In this document: piece by piece, positions 28,134 to 34,863 of the stretch
Layout: each line of letters begins with the position of its first letter
How positions within the stretch are numbered: the stretch's first letter is position 1
Source of the DNA: a virus
DNA: 62,261 nt
IMG/VR virus record: IMGVR_UViG_3300018416_002791
Location: 1-62,261 of that record
Strand: one strand, 5' to 3'
The notes under the pieces: model-generated
Databases searched by the model: none
Told to the model about the DNA's origin: nothing
Seen by the model: the letters and a program-made list of their open reading frames with translations, nothing else
Program-made: the position numbers and the translations under genes

Positions 28134-28141
28134 TATAAATA
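28134..28141 (+). promoter_or_regulatory. Late promoter TATAAATA
   Basis: Exact T4 consensus, 32 nt before the ATG at 28174; AGGACAC serves as ribosome site. Confidence 0.65.
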
Positions 28142-28173
28142 TTTGTATCAAGCATTAACACACAGGACACATC

Positions 28174-29034
28174 ATGACATCGAATAAAAAAATATCAATC
28201 ATACTTCCTACTAGAGGAAGAACTACTATGCTTAAGGATAGCCTAGAAAGTTTAATCAAAACATGCAAGTCGCCTAAAGACGTCGAGCTGTTACTTGGCG
28301 TAGACGAAGATGATACAGAAGTAACGGGTTACATTAAAGAAGAAGTTGCGCCAATGCTACAAGAAGCAGGCATCGAAGCAAAGGCTAGTGTTTTCAAACC
28401 ATTAGGCTATGAAAATTTACATACTTATGTTAATACATTAGCGAGCGGTGCTACAGGAGAATGGATATTCTTTTGGAACGACGACGGCATTATGTTAACA
28501 GACGGGTGGGATGAGGTTATTGATAGCTATTCAGGCCAGTTTAAATTACTTGCGCCTAAGGACAACCACAACGGTCACCCTTACGCAATCTTCCCAATTG
28601 TACCTAAGGATTGGTTTGTCCTTATGGGACACTTAAGTCAAAACGCGCAGAACGATGCTTGGCTAAGTCACATTGCTTACATGCTAGACATATTCGAAAG
28701 AATTGATGTTGAGTTTTTACATGACCGCGCTGACATAACTGGTAACAACGATGATGAAACATTTAAGAATCGTAAGCACATGGAAGGCAACCCAGAAGAT
28801 CCAAACGACTTCGGGCATACTGATATGCAAAGCGCACGAGTAGCAACAGCACACAAAATTGCTTGGTTCCTAGAAAAGACAGGCCAAGCAGATTTGACTT
28901 GGTGGAACAATGTTAAAGAAGGCAAGCAAAATCCATTCGAGAAGATGGTGTGGGATAAAGGTGTTAAAGGAGCCGGGCAATTGGCGGCAACTGCGAAAGA
29001 CGAACTCCCAGACGATACTGTGATAAGTTTATAA
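28174..29034 (+). CDS. Glycosyltransferase family 2-like protein
   Basis: 286 residues. SIILPTRGRTTML, GVDEDDTE, and FFWNDDGIM (D-D metal motif) give the GT-A pattern. A shorter paralogue ([27 protein letters not shown]) is encoded at 44303, and both share [15 protein letters not shown]-like segments. Probable role: glycosylation of a virion or DNA component. A terminator follows. Confidence 0.7.
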   Translation: MTSNKKISIILPTRGRTTMLKDSLESLIKTCKSPKDVELLLGVDEDDTEVTGYIKEEVAPMLQEAGIEAKASVFKPLGYENLHTYVNTLASGATGEWIFFWNDDGIMLTDGWDEVIDSYSGQFKLLAPKDNHNGHPYAIFPIVPKDWFVLMGHLSQNAQNDAWLSHIAYMLDIFERIDVEFLHDRADITGNNDDETFKNRKHMEGNPEDPNDFGHTDMQSARVATAHKIAWFLEKTGQADLTWWNNVKEGKQNPFEKMVWDKGVKGAGQLAATAKDELPDDTVISL

Positions 29035-29052
29035 CTTCATCTCCGAGGTTAG

Positions 29053-29088
29053 AGCCCTGTAAAGCATTGTTTTACGGGGCTTTTTTTA
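29053..29088 (+). terminator. Rho-independent terminator
   Basis: AGCCCTGTAAA pairs with TTTACGGGGCT (one G-U) and a seven-T run follows. Confidence 0.9.
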
Positions 29089-29091
29089 TGC

Positions 29092-29119
29092 TTGACTAAA
29101 TTGTAAACAGCTATATAAT
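29092..29119 (+). promoter_or_regulatory. Sigma70 early promoter
   Basis: TTGACT, 16 nt, TATAAT; starts the dexA transcript, which would read into the tRNA/HNH locus. Confidence 0.8.
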
Positions 29120-29147
29120 ATGTATAACTTAATCGAATAGGTAATTT

Positions 29148-29687
29148 ATGACTACAAACGCAATGATAGATATTGAAACACTAGACACTTCACCCTCGAG
29201 CGTAGTTTTGAGCGTGGGTGGTGTAAAATTTAACCCGTTTTCTACTGAGGAACCGTGGGATAAAGTTCACTGGCGTTTGGATATAGAAACACAGTTGGGA
29301 ATGGGAAGGACTACAAGTGAGTCCACATTAGAATGGTGGTCTAAGCAAGACCAAGCTATTCAAGACGATGCGTTTAGCGAAGATAATCGAGTTGACCTGC
29401 ACGAATTTATTAAAGACTTAAACAAGTGGGTAACTGGCGCAGACGAAATTTGGTGCCAAGGTCCGCAATTTGATATGGTAATTCTAGAGGACTTGTTTAA
29501 ACAATTAGACCACCATAAAAATTGGCAGTTTTGGCAGATACGCGATAGCAGAACTTTGTTTAAAATGCTTCCGGAAGATCCGAGAAAAGATGTGCAAGAG
29601 GACGCGCATAATGCTATGGCAGATGCGTACTGGCAGGCTAAGTGCGTACAGCAAGCATATAAACATTTTGGTGTTCAAAAACGATAA
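29148..29687 (+). CDS. dexA: DEDDh 3'-5' exonuclease, T4 DexA type
   Basis: 179 residues. Exonuclease motifs: AMIDIETLDT (ExoI, D-x-E), WCQGPQFDMVILEDL (ExoII) and HNAMADAYWQA (ExoIII, H-x4-D). This matches the small exonuclease family of T4 DexA, which degrades single-stranded DNA. Early promoter upstream. Confidence 0.85.
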   Translation: MTTNAMIDIETLDTSPSSVVLSVGGVKFNPFSTEEPWDKVHWRLDIETQLGMGRTTSESTLEWWSKQDQAIQDDAFSEDNRVDLHEFIKDLNKWVTGADEIWCQGPQFDMVILEDLFKQLDHHKNWQFWQIRDSRTLFKMLPEDPRKDVQEDAHNAMADAYWQAKCVQQAYKHFGVQKR

Positions 29688-29689
29688 TG

Positions 29690-29721
29690 GCTGGGTGGTG
29701 GAATTGGGTAGACACAAGGAC
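29690..29721 (+). pseudogene. 5' half of an interrupted tRNA-Leu
   Basis: GCTGGGT followed by a Leu-type D-arm (GGAATTGGGTAGACAC-AAGG) and then no anticodon arm. Its acceptor strand pairs 6 of 7 (two G-U) with the strand ACCGGGT at 30319-30325, 3' of the HNH gene. Together they look like one tRNA split by the insertion. Confidence 0.55.
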
Positions 29722-29730
29722 ATATAAAAG

Positions 29731-29784
29731 TTAGCGTTTATTGATAAATAACATAAAGGAGACTTTTATGTTTATAAACGCTAA
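29731..29784 (+). promoter_or_regulatory. Inverted repeat that encloses promoter, RBS and start of the HNH gene
   Basis: TTAGCGTTTAT (29731-29741) and ATAAACGCTAA (29774-29784) are perfect 11-bp arms. Read-through RNA could fold and hide AAAGGAG and the ATG. RNA from the late promoter between the arms would lack the left arm and stay open. Confidence 0.7.
29743..29750 (+). promoter_or_regulatory. Late promoter GATAAATA inside the inverted repeat
   Basis: 17 nt before the HNH ATG; located between the two arms. Confidence 0.7.
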
Positions 29785-30217
29785 AGAATATATTGTTAGT
29801 AAAACGAAAGAAGAACGGCAGGCTCATCTAAAATTAGACGAAGAATGCTGGGAAAGAGGAGGCAACAGTACAAATCATCGAGGCGTATTGGCGCAGTTTT
29901 TAGGAACAACAATACCAGGTGGTCCGGGAAGAGTTATACTAGCACATGCTTGTAATAACGAAAAATGTTCAAATCCGGAACATTTATATTGGGGTTCAGA
30001 TAAAGAGAATATTGTAGAAGACAACCCCGACTGGAAGTCGCCGTGGGATAGATCCGTAGAAAAATATGGATATAAAGAAGCATGTAGACGAAACGCGAGA
30101 GGAGATAAGTCACTTGGCGGTAAAGCAAACAAAGGTAAGCCTAAAAGCGAAGAACATAAACGTAAGATAGCAGAAAGTATACGTAAAAGGAATAAAGAAA
30201 GATTAATGCGAGAGTGA
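29768..30217 (+). CDS. HNH homing-type endonuclease with NUMOD3 tail
   Basis: I take the ATG at 29768 (AAAGGAG at proper spacing), giving 149 residues. LAHACNNEKCSNPEHLYWG is the HNH_3-type nuclease motif. The C-terminal GKPKSEEHKRKIAESIRK is a NUMOD3 DNA-binding motif, as in free-standing phage homing endonucleases. The stop codon lies inside the tRNA-Leu gene (from 30208). It stands between two pieces of another tRNA-Leu, and its start is under hairpin/late-promoter control. Confidence 0.85.
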   Translation: MFINAKEYIVSKTKEERQAHLKLDEECWERGGNSTNHRGVLAQFLGTTIPGGPGRVILAHACNNEKCSNPEHLYWGSDKENIVEDNPDWKSPWDRSVEKYGYKEACRRNARGDKSLGGKANKGKPKSEEHKRKIAESIRKRNKERLMRE

Positions 30218-30292
30218 TGAAATTGGTAAACATAAGGCGCTTAAAACGCCTGGGCTTCGGCCTTGCGGGTTCAAGTCCCGCCTCTCGTACCA
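30208..30292 (+). tRNA. tRNA-Leu(UAA)
   Basis: Complete: acceptor GCGAGAG/CTCTCGT, D-stem ATG/CAT, anticodon loop CTTAAAA in stem AGGCG/CGCCT, long variable arm, T-arm GCGGG-TTCAAGT-CCCGC, encoded ACCA. The first 10 nt are also the end of the HNH gene. Confidence 0.93.
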
Positions 30293-30300
30293 TTTTTCAG

Positions 30301-30329
30301 CGCCAGTTCAAGTCTGGCACCGGGTACCA
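30301..30329 (+). pseudogene. 3' half of the interrupted tRNA (T-arm plus acceptor and CCA)
   Basis: GCCAG-TTCAAGT-CTGGC, ACCGGGT and ACCA with no D- or anticodon arm before it. It is the natural partner of the 5' half at 29690. Confidence 0.6.
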
Positions 30330-30355
30330 TTTTTAATAACGATAGTAGAAAAGAT

Positions 30356-30682
30356 ATGACTGATTATAAATTTGAAATAATGCCATGTAACTGGTACAAG
30401 AGACGCGAAGTTAATCCAGCAGAGATTAAGGTTATCGAGTCTTTTAATGTTATAGGATTTGAGAAGATTGATAATTCTTATTGTCAGGTTCAAATTTGTT
30501 ACGATGACAATACCGCAGTTACAGTAGAAGCGCGTGTATCTGAGAGTAAGGTATTCGGGCTCCCTGTTAGCACACAATTTAGAAAGTCTGCCCCGTTGCC
30601 GGTTATTAAGAGCAACTGGTCTATCAACGGGATAAATACAAAAGGCGACTTCATATTATTAAAGGTAAAAGATAATGACTAA
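30356..30682 (+). CDS. Hypothetical protein
   Basis: 108 residues from the ATG at 30356, the first after the tRNA remnant. Beta-rich with many charged residues. No family recognised. It overlaps the start of def, so the two are probably co-translated. Confidence 0.5.
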   Translation: MTDYKFEIMPCNWYKRREVNPAEIKVIESFNVIGFEKIDNSYCQVQICYDDNTAVTVEARVSESKVFGLPVSTQFRKSAPLPVIKSNWSINGINTKGDFILLKVKDND

Positions 30683-31304
30683 GTTTACAATTCCAGCAGG
30701 AAAAATAAAACAATACGATCCGTACAGCAAATACACAAGTTCTGCTGATGTAACTACTAATATTTTAGTAGAAGATTGGAAATGCGAGCTAGTGGAACCT
30801 AAGAACAGAGCACTCCACACAGCCGCAACAATTAATCCATTCGGTAACAATATTGATTGGGAAGAACGCGAAAAGGAAATGATTGAACTGATGCATAAAC
30901 GACACGGCATTGGCCTTGCCGCACCCCAAGTTGGAAGTAGCTATAACATGTTTGTGATGGCGCATAGTCATTTAGGCGATATAGGTGTTTACAAGCCTGA
31001 AATATTAGAATCGTCAACAGAAACTGAAATGTGGGAAGAGGGTTGTTTAAGTTTTCCTATGCTGTATCTTCCAATTAGACGTCCAGAGAAAGTAAAAGTA
31101 CGATACTTTAAAAACGACGGTAAAACACAAGTTGAAGTTTGGATGGACGACAGAGACGCACGATGTTTCCAGCACGAATTTGATCACTTACAAGGCAGAC
31201 TTTTTATTGACGAAGTAAGTGACCTCAAGTTACAGCGAGCATTTAAGAAAAGAGAAAAAATCTTTAAGCAGTTAGACGCCCTTGCTGACAATGGCACTAA
31301 ATAA
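30675..31304 (+). CDS. def: Peptide deformylase
   Basis: 209 residues, about 40 longer than usual because of an N-terminal extension. All three metal-site motifs are present: GIGLAAPQVG, EEGCLSFP and QHEFDHLQG (Cys, His, His and the catalytic Glu). It removes formyl groups from nascent proteins. Def genes are frequent in marine T4-like phages, where they are thought to favour turnover of photosystem or phage proteins. Confidence 0.93.
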   Translation: MTKFTIPAGKIKQYDPYSKYTSSADVTTNILVEDWKCELVEPKNRALHTAATINPFGNNIDWEEREKEMIELMHKRHGIGLAAPQVGSSYNMFVMAHSHLGDIGVYKPEILESSTETEMWEEGCLSFPMLYLPIRRPEKVKVRYFKNDGKTQVEVWMDDRDARCFQHEFDHLQGRLFIDEVSDLKLQRAFKKREKIFKQLDALADNGTK

Positions 31305-32145
31305 CTACCCGTTCTGGGTTAACAATTTCGATCGCGTAAAAAATTATAAAGACGAATATCCTTTAGTAACAAAGATATTTGACCATCCTGTTAGCTTTTG
31401 GTACGGCGACAAAGGCAAAAAATACACCTCCCATATAGACAAAGGAATACAACGGTTATTAAATCGTGCGTATCCTTGCCTTCCTGTATTTGTAATTTAC
31501 AATATGCCTAACCGAGACATGGGACAGCATAGTAAAGGCGGAGCAAAAACAAGAGAAAAGTATCTAGAATTTATTGATACGTTTTGTAACGGAATAGGTA
31601 ATGCTAGTCCTATAGTTATTTACGAACCAGATAGTTTGCCTCACGCTGAAGCAATGGATAATAGCGAACGACTTTGGCGAGCAGAACTAATGAAAAAATC
31701 GCTAGAAATAATAACGAGTAGAACTAACGCATTAGTGTATATCGACATAGGCCATAGCAACTGGCTAGATGCTAAAATAGCGGCACACATGATATCGTCA
31801 GTTACAAACGATAAAGTGAGAGGCTTTAGCGTTAACGTAAGTAACTTTAGAACAACAGAAGAAAGTATGAACTGGGCATTGCAGATATGTGAAACTAGAA
31901 CAGATGATTATTTTGTAATAGACACTAGCCGCAACGGTAACGGGCCGTTCGGTAATTACTGGTGTAACCCACCGGGCAGAGCATTGGGCGAATCGCCTAC
32001 AATAGACACCGGCGAAGAGAAATGTGATGCTTTTTTGTGGGTTAAGATACCCGGCGAAAGCGATGGCAAATGTAACGGCGGACCTAGGGCTGGAAGATTT
32101 TGGCCAGAGTACGCAGAAAATCTAATTAGAAATTCCGATAAATAG
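31291..32145 (+). CDS. Glycoside hydrolase family 6-like enzyme
   Basis: 284 residues from the ATG at 31291, which overlaps def. GH6 signatures in order: FVIYNMPNRDMGQHSKGGA (catalytic Asp), VIYEPDSLPH, YIDIGHSNWL, FSVNVSNFRT, DTSRNGNGPF, NPPGRALGESPT and AFLWVKIPGESDG. GH6 enzymes are beta-1,4-glucanases. No signal peptide or binding module. Action on a host surface polymer is inference. Confidence 0.85.
   Translation: MALNNYPFWVNNFDRVKNYKDEYPLVTKIFDHPVSFWYGDKGKKYTSHIDKGIQRLLNRAYPCLPVFVIYNMPNRDMGQHSKGGAKTREKYLEFIDTFCNGIGNASPIVIYEPDSLPHAEAMDNSERLWRAELMKKSLEIITSRTNALVYIDIGHSNWLDAKIAAHMISSVTNDKVRGFSVNVSNFRTTEESMNWALQICETRTDDYFVIDTSRNGNGPFGNYWCNPPGRALGESPTIDTGEEKCDAFLWVKIPGESDGKCNGGPRAGRFWPEYAENLIRNSDK
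32137..32144 (+). promoter_or_regulatory. Late promoter GATAAATA, 5 nt before ATG
   Basis: Overlaps the stop of the GH6 gene. The next gene would have a leaderless late mRNA; no Shine-Dalgarno is present. Confidence 0.65.
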
Positions 32146-32149
32146 TAGT

Positions 32150-33085
32150 ATGAGAATACAAGACATTATTTTAGAAGGCGGGTGGGCAAGCGCAAAAACC
32201 CAAGACACTGTTATAACGCCTGCTACCATTGTAGAAGCAGTAAAAATACTCGAGGGCTTTGAAAAAGAGTTTAACAGTTATCTCTCTGTTCGCGGTATCC
32301 CTCCTATTAGAATCGGAAAACCGGTGGGCAGTGGCACGTATTATAAAAGAGATTTAAAGCAACAGCCAGATAAAGAATACGGCGATATAGATGTACAATT
32401 CATTGTTCCGCGACAAGACGATATGCCTGAATCGAAAAATGAATCAATGTACGTAGAAGAAGTAAAGAGTTTTGTAAGTTCGAATGCTAAGTACGAAACA
32501 ACAAACGGAGTTAATGTTGTATTTGAGATTGGAGACAATCGCTATATACAAGTTGACTTTGTTATTATGTTTGAACACTTAGAAAAATGGTCACATGTAT
32601 TTGCTCCAGAATGGAATTACAAAGGTGTATTATCATCTACATTGTTTAGCGCATTAGCCGCAGTGCTTAACTTAAGCATAAGCAATAGAGGAATACAGGT
32701 TAAAACAATTGACGGCGAGATTGTGAAATTCTCGCTACGCAAAGGCACAGAATTACAAACAGTTACAACAAGCAAAGAAAACTGGGCTATGGATTTAGCT
32801 AAATTCTTAGGTGCTACTCAAGCATCTAAAAGACTACAACAGTATCCAGGTTTGCAAGGAGAAGTAAAAATTGCAAACATCATCCAATCAATAAAAGGCG
32901 TACTAGAAAGTACAGGCAAAGAAGATTTAGTAGATGAAGTAAAACAAATGTATCTAGATAAAGTAGATGCAGTTATTAATTCTAGTAAATTTGATAAAGC
33001 TGAATCGCCAAAGGCAAAAGCAAAAGCACAGCAAACAAAAGAAATGCTACACAGCAAGTCTCGTGCTATCGCTGATTTGTTTTAA
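32150..33085 (+). CDS. Nucleotidyltransferase-fold protein with targeting leader
   Basis: 311 residues. MRIQDIILEGG has the ILE|G cleavage site. VGSGTYYKRDL followed by YGDIDVQFIVP (D-x-D) is a pol-beta nucleotidyltransferase signature, and IQVDFVIMF offers the third acid. This could be a nucleotide-adding toxin-like or RNA-modifying enzyme delivered with the DNA. Related in type, not closely in sequence, to the gene at 179. Confidence 0.65.
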   Translation: MRIQDIILEGGWASAKTQDTVITPATIVEAVKILEGFEKEFNSYLSVRGIPPIRIGKPVGSGTYYKRDLKQQPDKEYGDIDVQFIVPRQDDMPESKNESMYVEEVKSFVSSNAKYETTNGVNVVFEIGDNRYIQVDFVIMFEHLEKWSHVFAPEWNYKGVLSSTLFSALAAVLNLSISNRGIQVKTIDGEIVKFSLRKGTELQTVTTSKENWAMDLAKFLGATQASKRLQQYPGLQGEVKIANIIQSIKGVLESTGKEDLVDEVKQMYLDKVDAVINSSKFDKAESPKAKAKAQQTKEMLHSKSRAIADLF

Positions 33086-33423
33086 ACACCGCTAGGGCTA
33101 ATATCGTCGTTTTCTATTTCGGGGCTTACTCGGACTTCATTGTCTAATTCAGGCGCATGTAATTCACTTTCTAAGTAGTGTTTTGCATCGCTAATATAGC
33201 CGGATGTCTTAGTAATTTTTGCCTGCCACCAATGAGGTAGGTCGGCGTCGGATGGTAGGGTCTTAAGTAATTTATGTAACTCTACAGCGTACTTACCAAT
33301 CTTATATAATTCTTTAGCAAGCATATCACGTTCGTCGTCTTCGTGGCCTACTATTGTTTTAGTAGTTTCTTCGTCTTCGTTAACAATGCCTGCTAAATGT
33401 TGTAGTCGTTGTATTTCGTTCAT
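33082..33423 (-). CDS. Small late protein with LAGI motif
   Basis: 113 residues; last gene of the minus-strand operon, meeting the previous gene tail to tail with a 4-nt overlap. The start MNEIQRLQHLAGIVNED contains the L-x-x-L-A-G-[IL] motif also found at the internal start at 36288 and at the C-terminus of the same long protein. Acidic, helical, no known domain. Confidence 0.55.
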   Translation of the reverse strand: MNEIQRLQHLAGIVNEDEETTKTIVGHEDDERDMLAKELYKIGKYAVELHKLLKTLPSDADLPHWWQAKITKTSGYISDAKHYLESELHAPELDNEVRVSPEIENDDISPSGV

Positions 33424-33425
33424 AA

Positions 33426-34058
33426 TTACTCGATTATATTTACTGGTATCGGACTTTTCTTTATTGTAGGAAATTTAAATTCTTCTTCTACGTGGTGGAA
33501 TCGTCTGTTCTTCTCGGGATTAGAAATTCCTACACCCATTAACAACATAGGTTCGCCTTCTAAGTCTAGTATCTCTTGTATTTTAGCACCATTAAAACAT
33601 TGGCAACATCCAGTTGAATACCCCATGTAAGAACCAATAAAGTTTAAGTAACCAGCGGCAATGCCTAAAGCAACTTGCTGATCTCTTTTAGTTACTTCTT
33701 CTGCATCAAAGTCTGCAAGTACGTGAGTTTTAACTGGATCTGGAATGTAGCTTTCAAACACAAACAGTGAATTAGCTAATACTTGAGGATTTGTTTTTGA
33801 ATGTACTTTTTTGTTATATTTGTCGGGAGGATTAATACCAAAGCCTACAGTATTTTCGTGAATCTTTTCTATAATATCTCTATTAGTAATACAATGTATT
33901 TTATAAAATGCTTTGTTCTGCTTACTTGGACACTGGGTAACAGACTCTAACATAAGTTCTAAATCCTCTTGAGGAATCTCTTTAGTTAAGTCCCAGTTAC
34001 GCTGGCAGTGTTGGCTTCTGTGTATTGCTTTTTTAATGTCTTTATGTATATCAGTCAT
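33426..34058 (-). CDS. Nitroreductase-family flavoprotein
   Basis: 210 residues. IHRSQHCQRNWDL (FMN-binding Arg), SVTQCPSKQNKAFY, and ALGIAAGYLNFIGSYMGYSTG match the nitroreductase fold. LLMGVGISNP near the end fits the conserved C-terminal G-x-G region. It would reduce a nitro, quinone or flavin substrate with NAD(P)H. Such genes occur in marine phages without known role. Confidence 0.75.
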   Translation of the reverse strand: MTDIHKDIKKAIHRSQHCQRNWDLTKEIPQEDLELMLESVTQCPSKQNKAFYKIHCITNRDIIEKIHENTVGFGINPPDKYNKKVHSKTNPQVLANSLFVFESYIPDPVKTHVLADFDAEEVTKRDQQVALGIAAGYLNFIGSYMGYSTGCCQCFNGAKIQEILDLEGEPMLLMGVGISNPEKNRRFHHVEEEFKFPTIKKSPIPVNIIE

Positions 34059-34066
34059 ACTTATCT

Positions 34067-34540
34067 CTATTCGCCACGTTGTCGAGCATTACTCATGTCT
34101 TGATCTATTTCAGCACGAGTATCACGCCAATCCTCGTCATCTTTATCGTAAGGGTCGAATGCTTCGTTCCTAGCAGACAACCATTCTTCAAATGTTTCTA
34201 GGTCCCAACGACCGTTTTTAATCATGCTAAACGCCATCTCGTTATCGACCTCAGCCATATGCGGCATATCCATTTCTTCTAGGCTTTCTGTAGCTGTAGT
34301 TAGTGCAGATGCTAGCTCTTGTTTTTGCGCAGGTGTTAAATCTGCTTCGATATTAACATGTCGGCCTTCAATGAATAATCTACCTTTATAATCAATACCT
34401 ACTCTTTTGTTTCCAGCTTGCATTTCAAATTTATGTGCAAATCTATTAGGACTTTCATCTTCGCCTTCGGGACGGACAAATTCACCTTCTTCGATACTAG
34501 CTAGCGATTCTAATAATTTTCTAAATTCTTCGTTAGTCAT
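34067..34540 (-). CDS. Small acidic late protein
   Basis: 157 residues from the ATG at 34540, which overlaps the end of the upstream gene. The N-terminus MTNEEFRKLLESLASIEEG repeats the style of the upstream protein (MNEFRKLMETLEAIEES): LLE|S or IEE|G could be protease sites. The rest is acidic and helical. Likely a virion or core component. Confidence 0.55.
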   Translation of the reverse strand: MTNEEFRKLLESLASIEEGEFVRPEGEDESPNRFAHKFEMQAGNKRVGIDYKGRLFIEGRHVNIEADLTPAQKQELASALTTATESLEEMDMPHMAEVDNEMAFSMIKNGRWDLETFEEWLSARNEAFDPYDKDDEDWRDTRAEIDQDMSNARQRGE

Positions 34541-34862
34541 CGTATCCATCGGTATCCCACGCATCTTGCTGACGTTGGTCATCTATAGCATCTTTTAATT
34601 CTTCTAGTGTCTCCATGGTCGAGTCTCTGAGACTAGAATCAGGATTTTCATTTATCCTAAAAGCCAGTTCTTGTAAAAGATCTTCTACTGATTTACTTTC
34701 GCTTTCTTTTACTTTATTTTTAGGAGTACACGTATCGCAAGAAACTCTTGGGTTGTCCTTACAATCTGGACAAGGAACATAAGCATTAACCCGTCTCTCA
34801 TCGTCATAATCTGATTCTTCAATAGCTTCGAGTGTTTCCATTAACTTTCTAAATTCGTTCAT
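34533..34862 (-). CDS. Small acidic protein with Cys cluster
   Basis: 109 residues from the ATG at 34862, just upstream of the stop of the long gene. MNEFRKLMETLEAIEES, then CPDCKDNPRVSCDTC (two Cys pairs, zinc site of the DnaJ/ribbon type), then acidic helices. Paralogous in its first 18 residues to the next gene of the operon. Confidence 0.55.
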   Translation of the reverse strand: MNEFRKLMETLEAIEESDYDDERRVNAYVPCPDCKDNPRVSCDTCTPKNKVKESESKSVEDLLQELAFRINENPDSSLRDSTMETLEELKDAIDDQRQQDAWDTDGYDD

Positions 34863-34863
34863 A

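Noticed and set aside
29690-30329. Group I intron in a tRNA-Leu
   Set aside because: The spacer contains an HNH gene and a second full tRNA but no recognisable intron core helices; a cassette insertion fits better.
30263-30355. N-terminal extension of the 108-residue protein
   Set aside because: It would be read from tRNA sequence (T-arm and acceptor); the ATG at 30356 is more natural.
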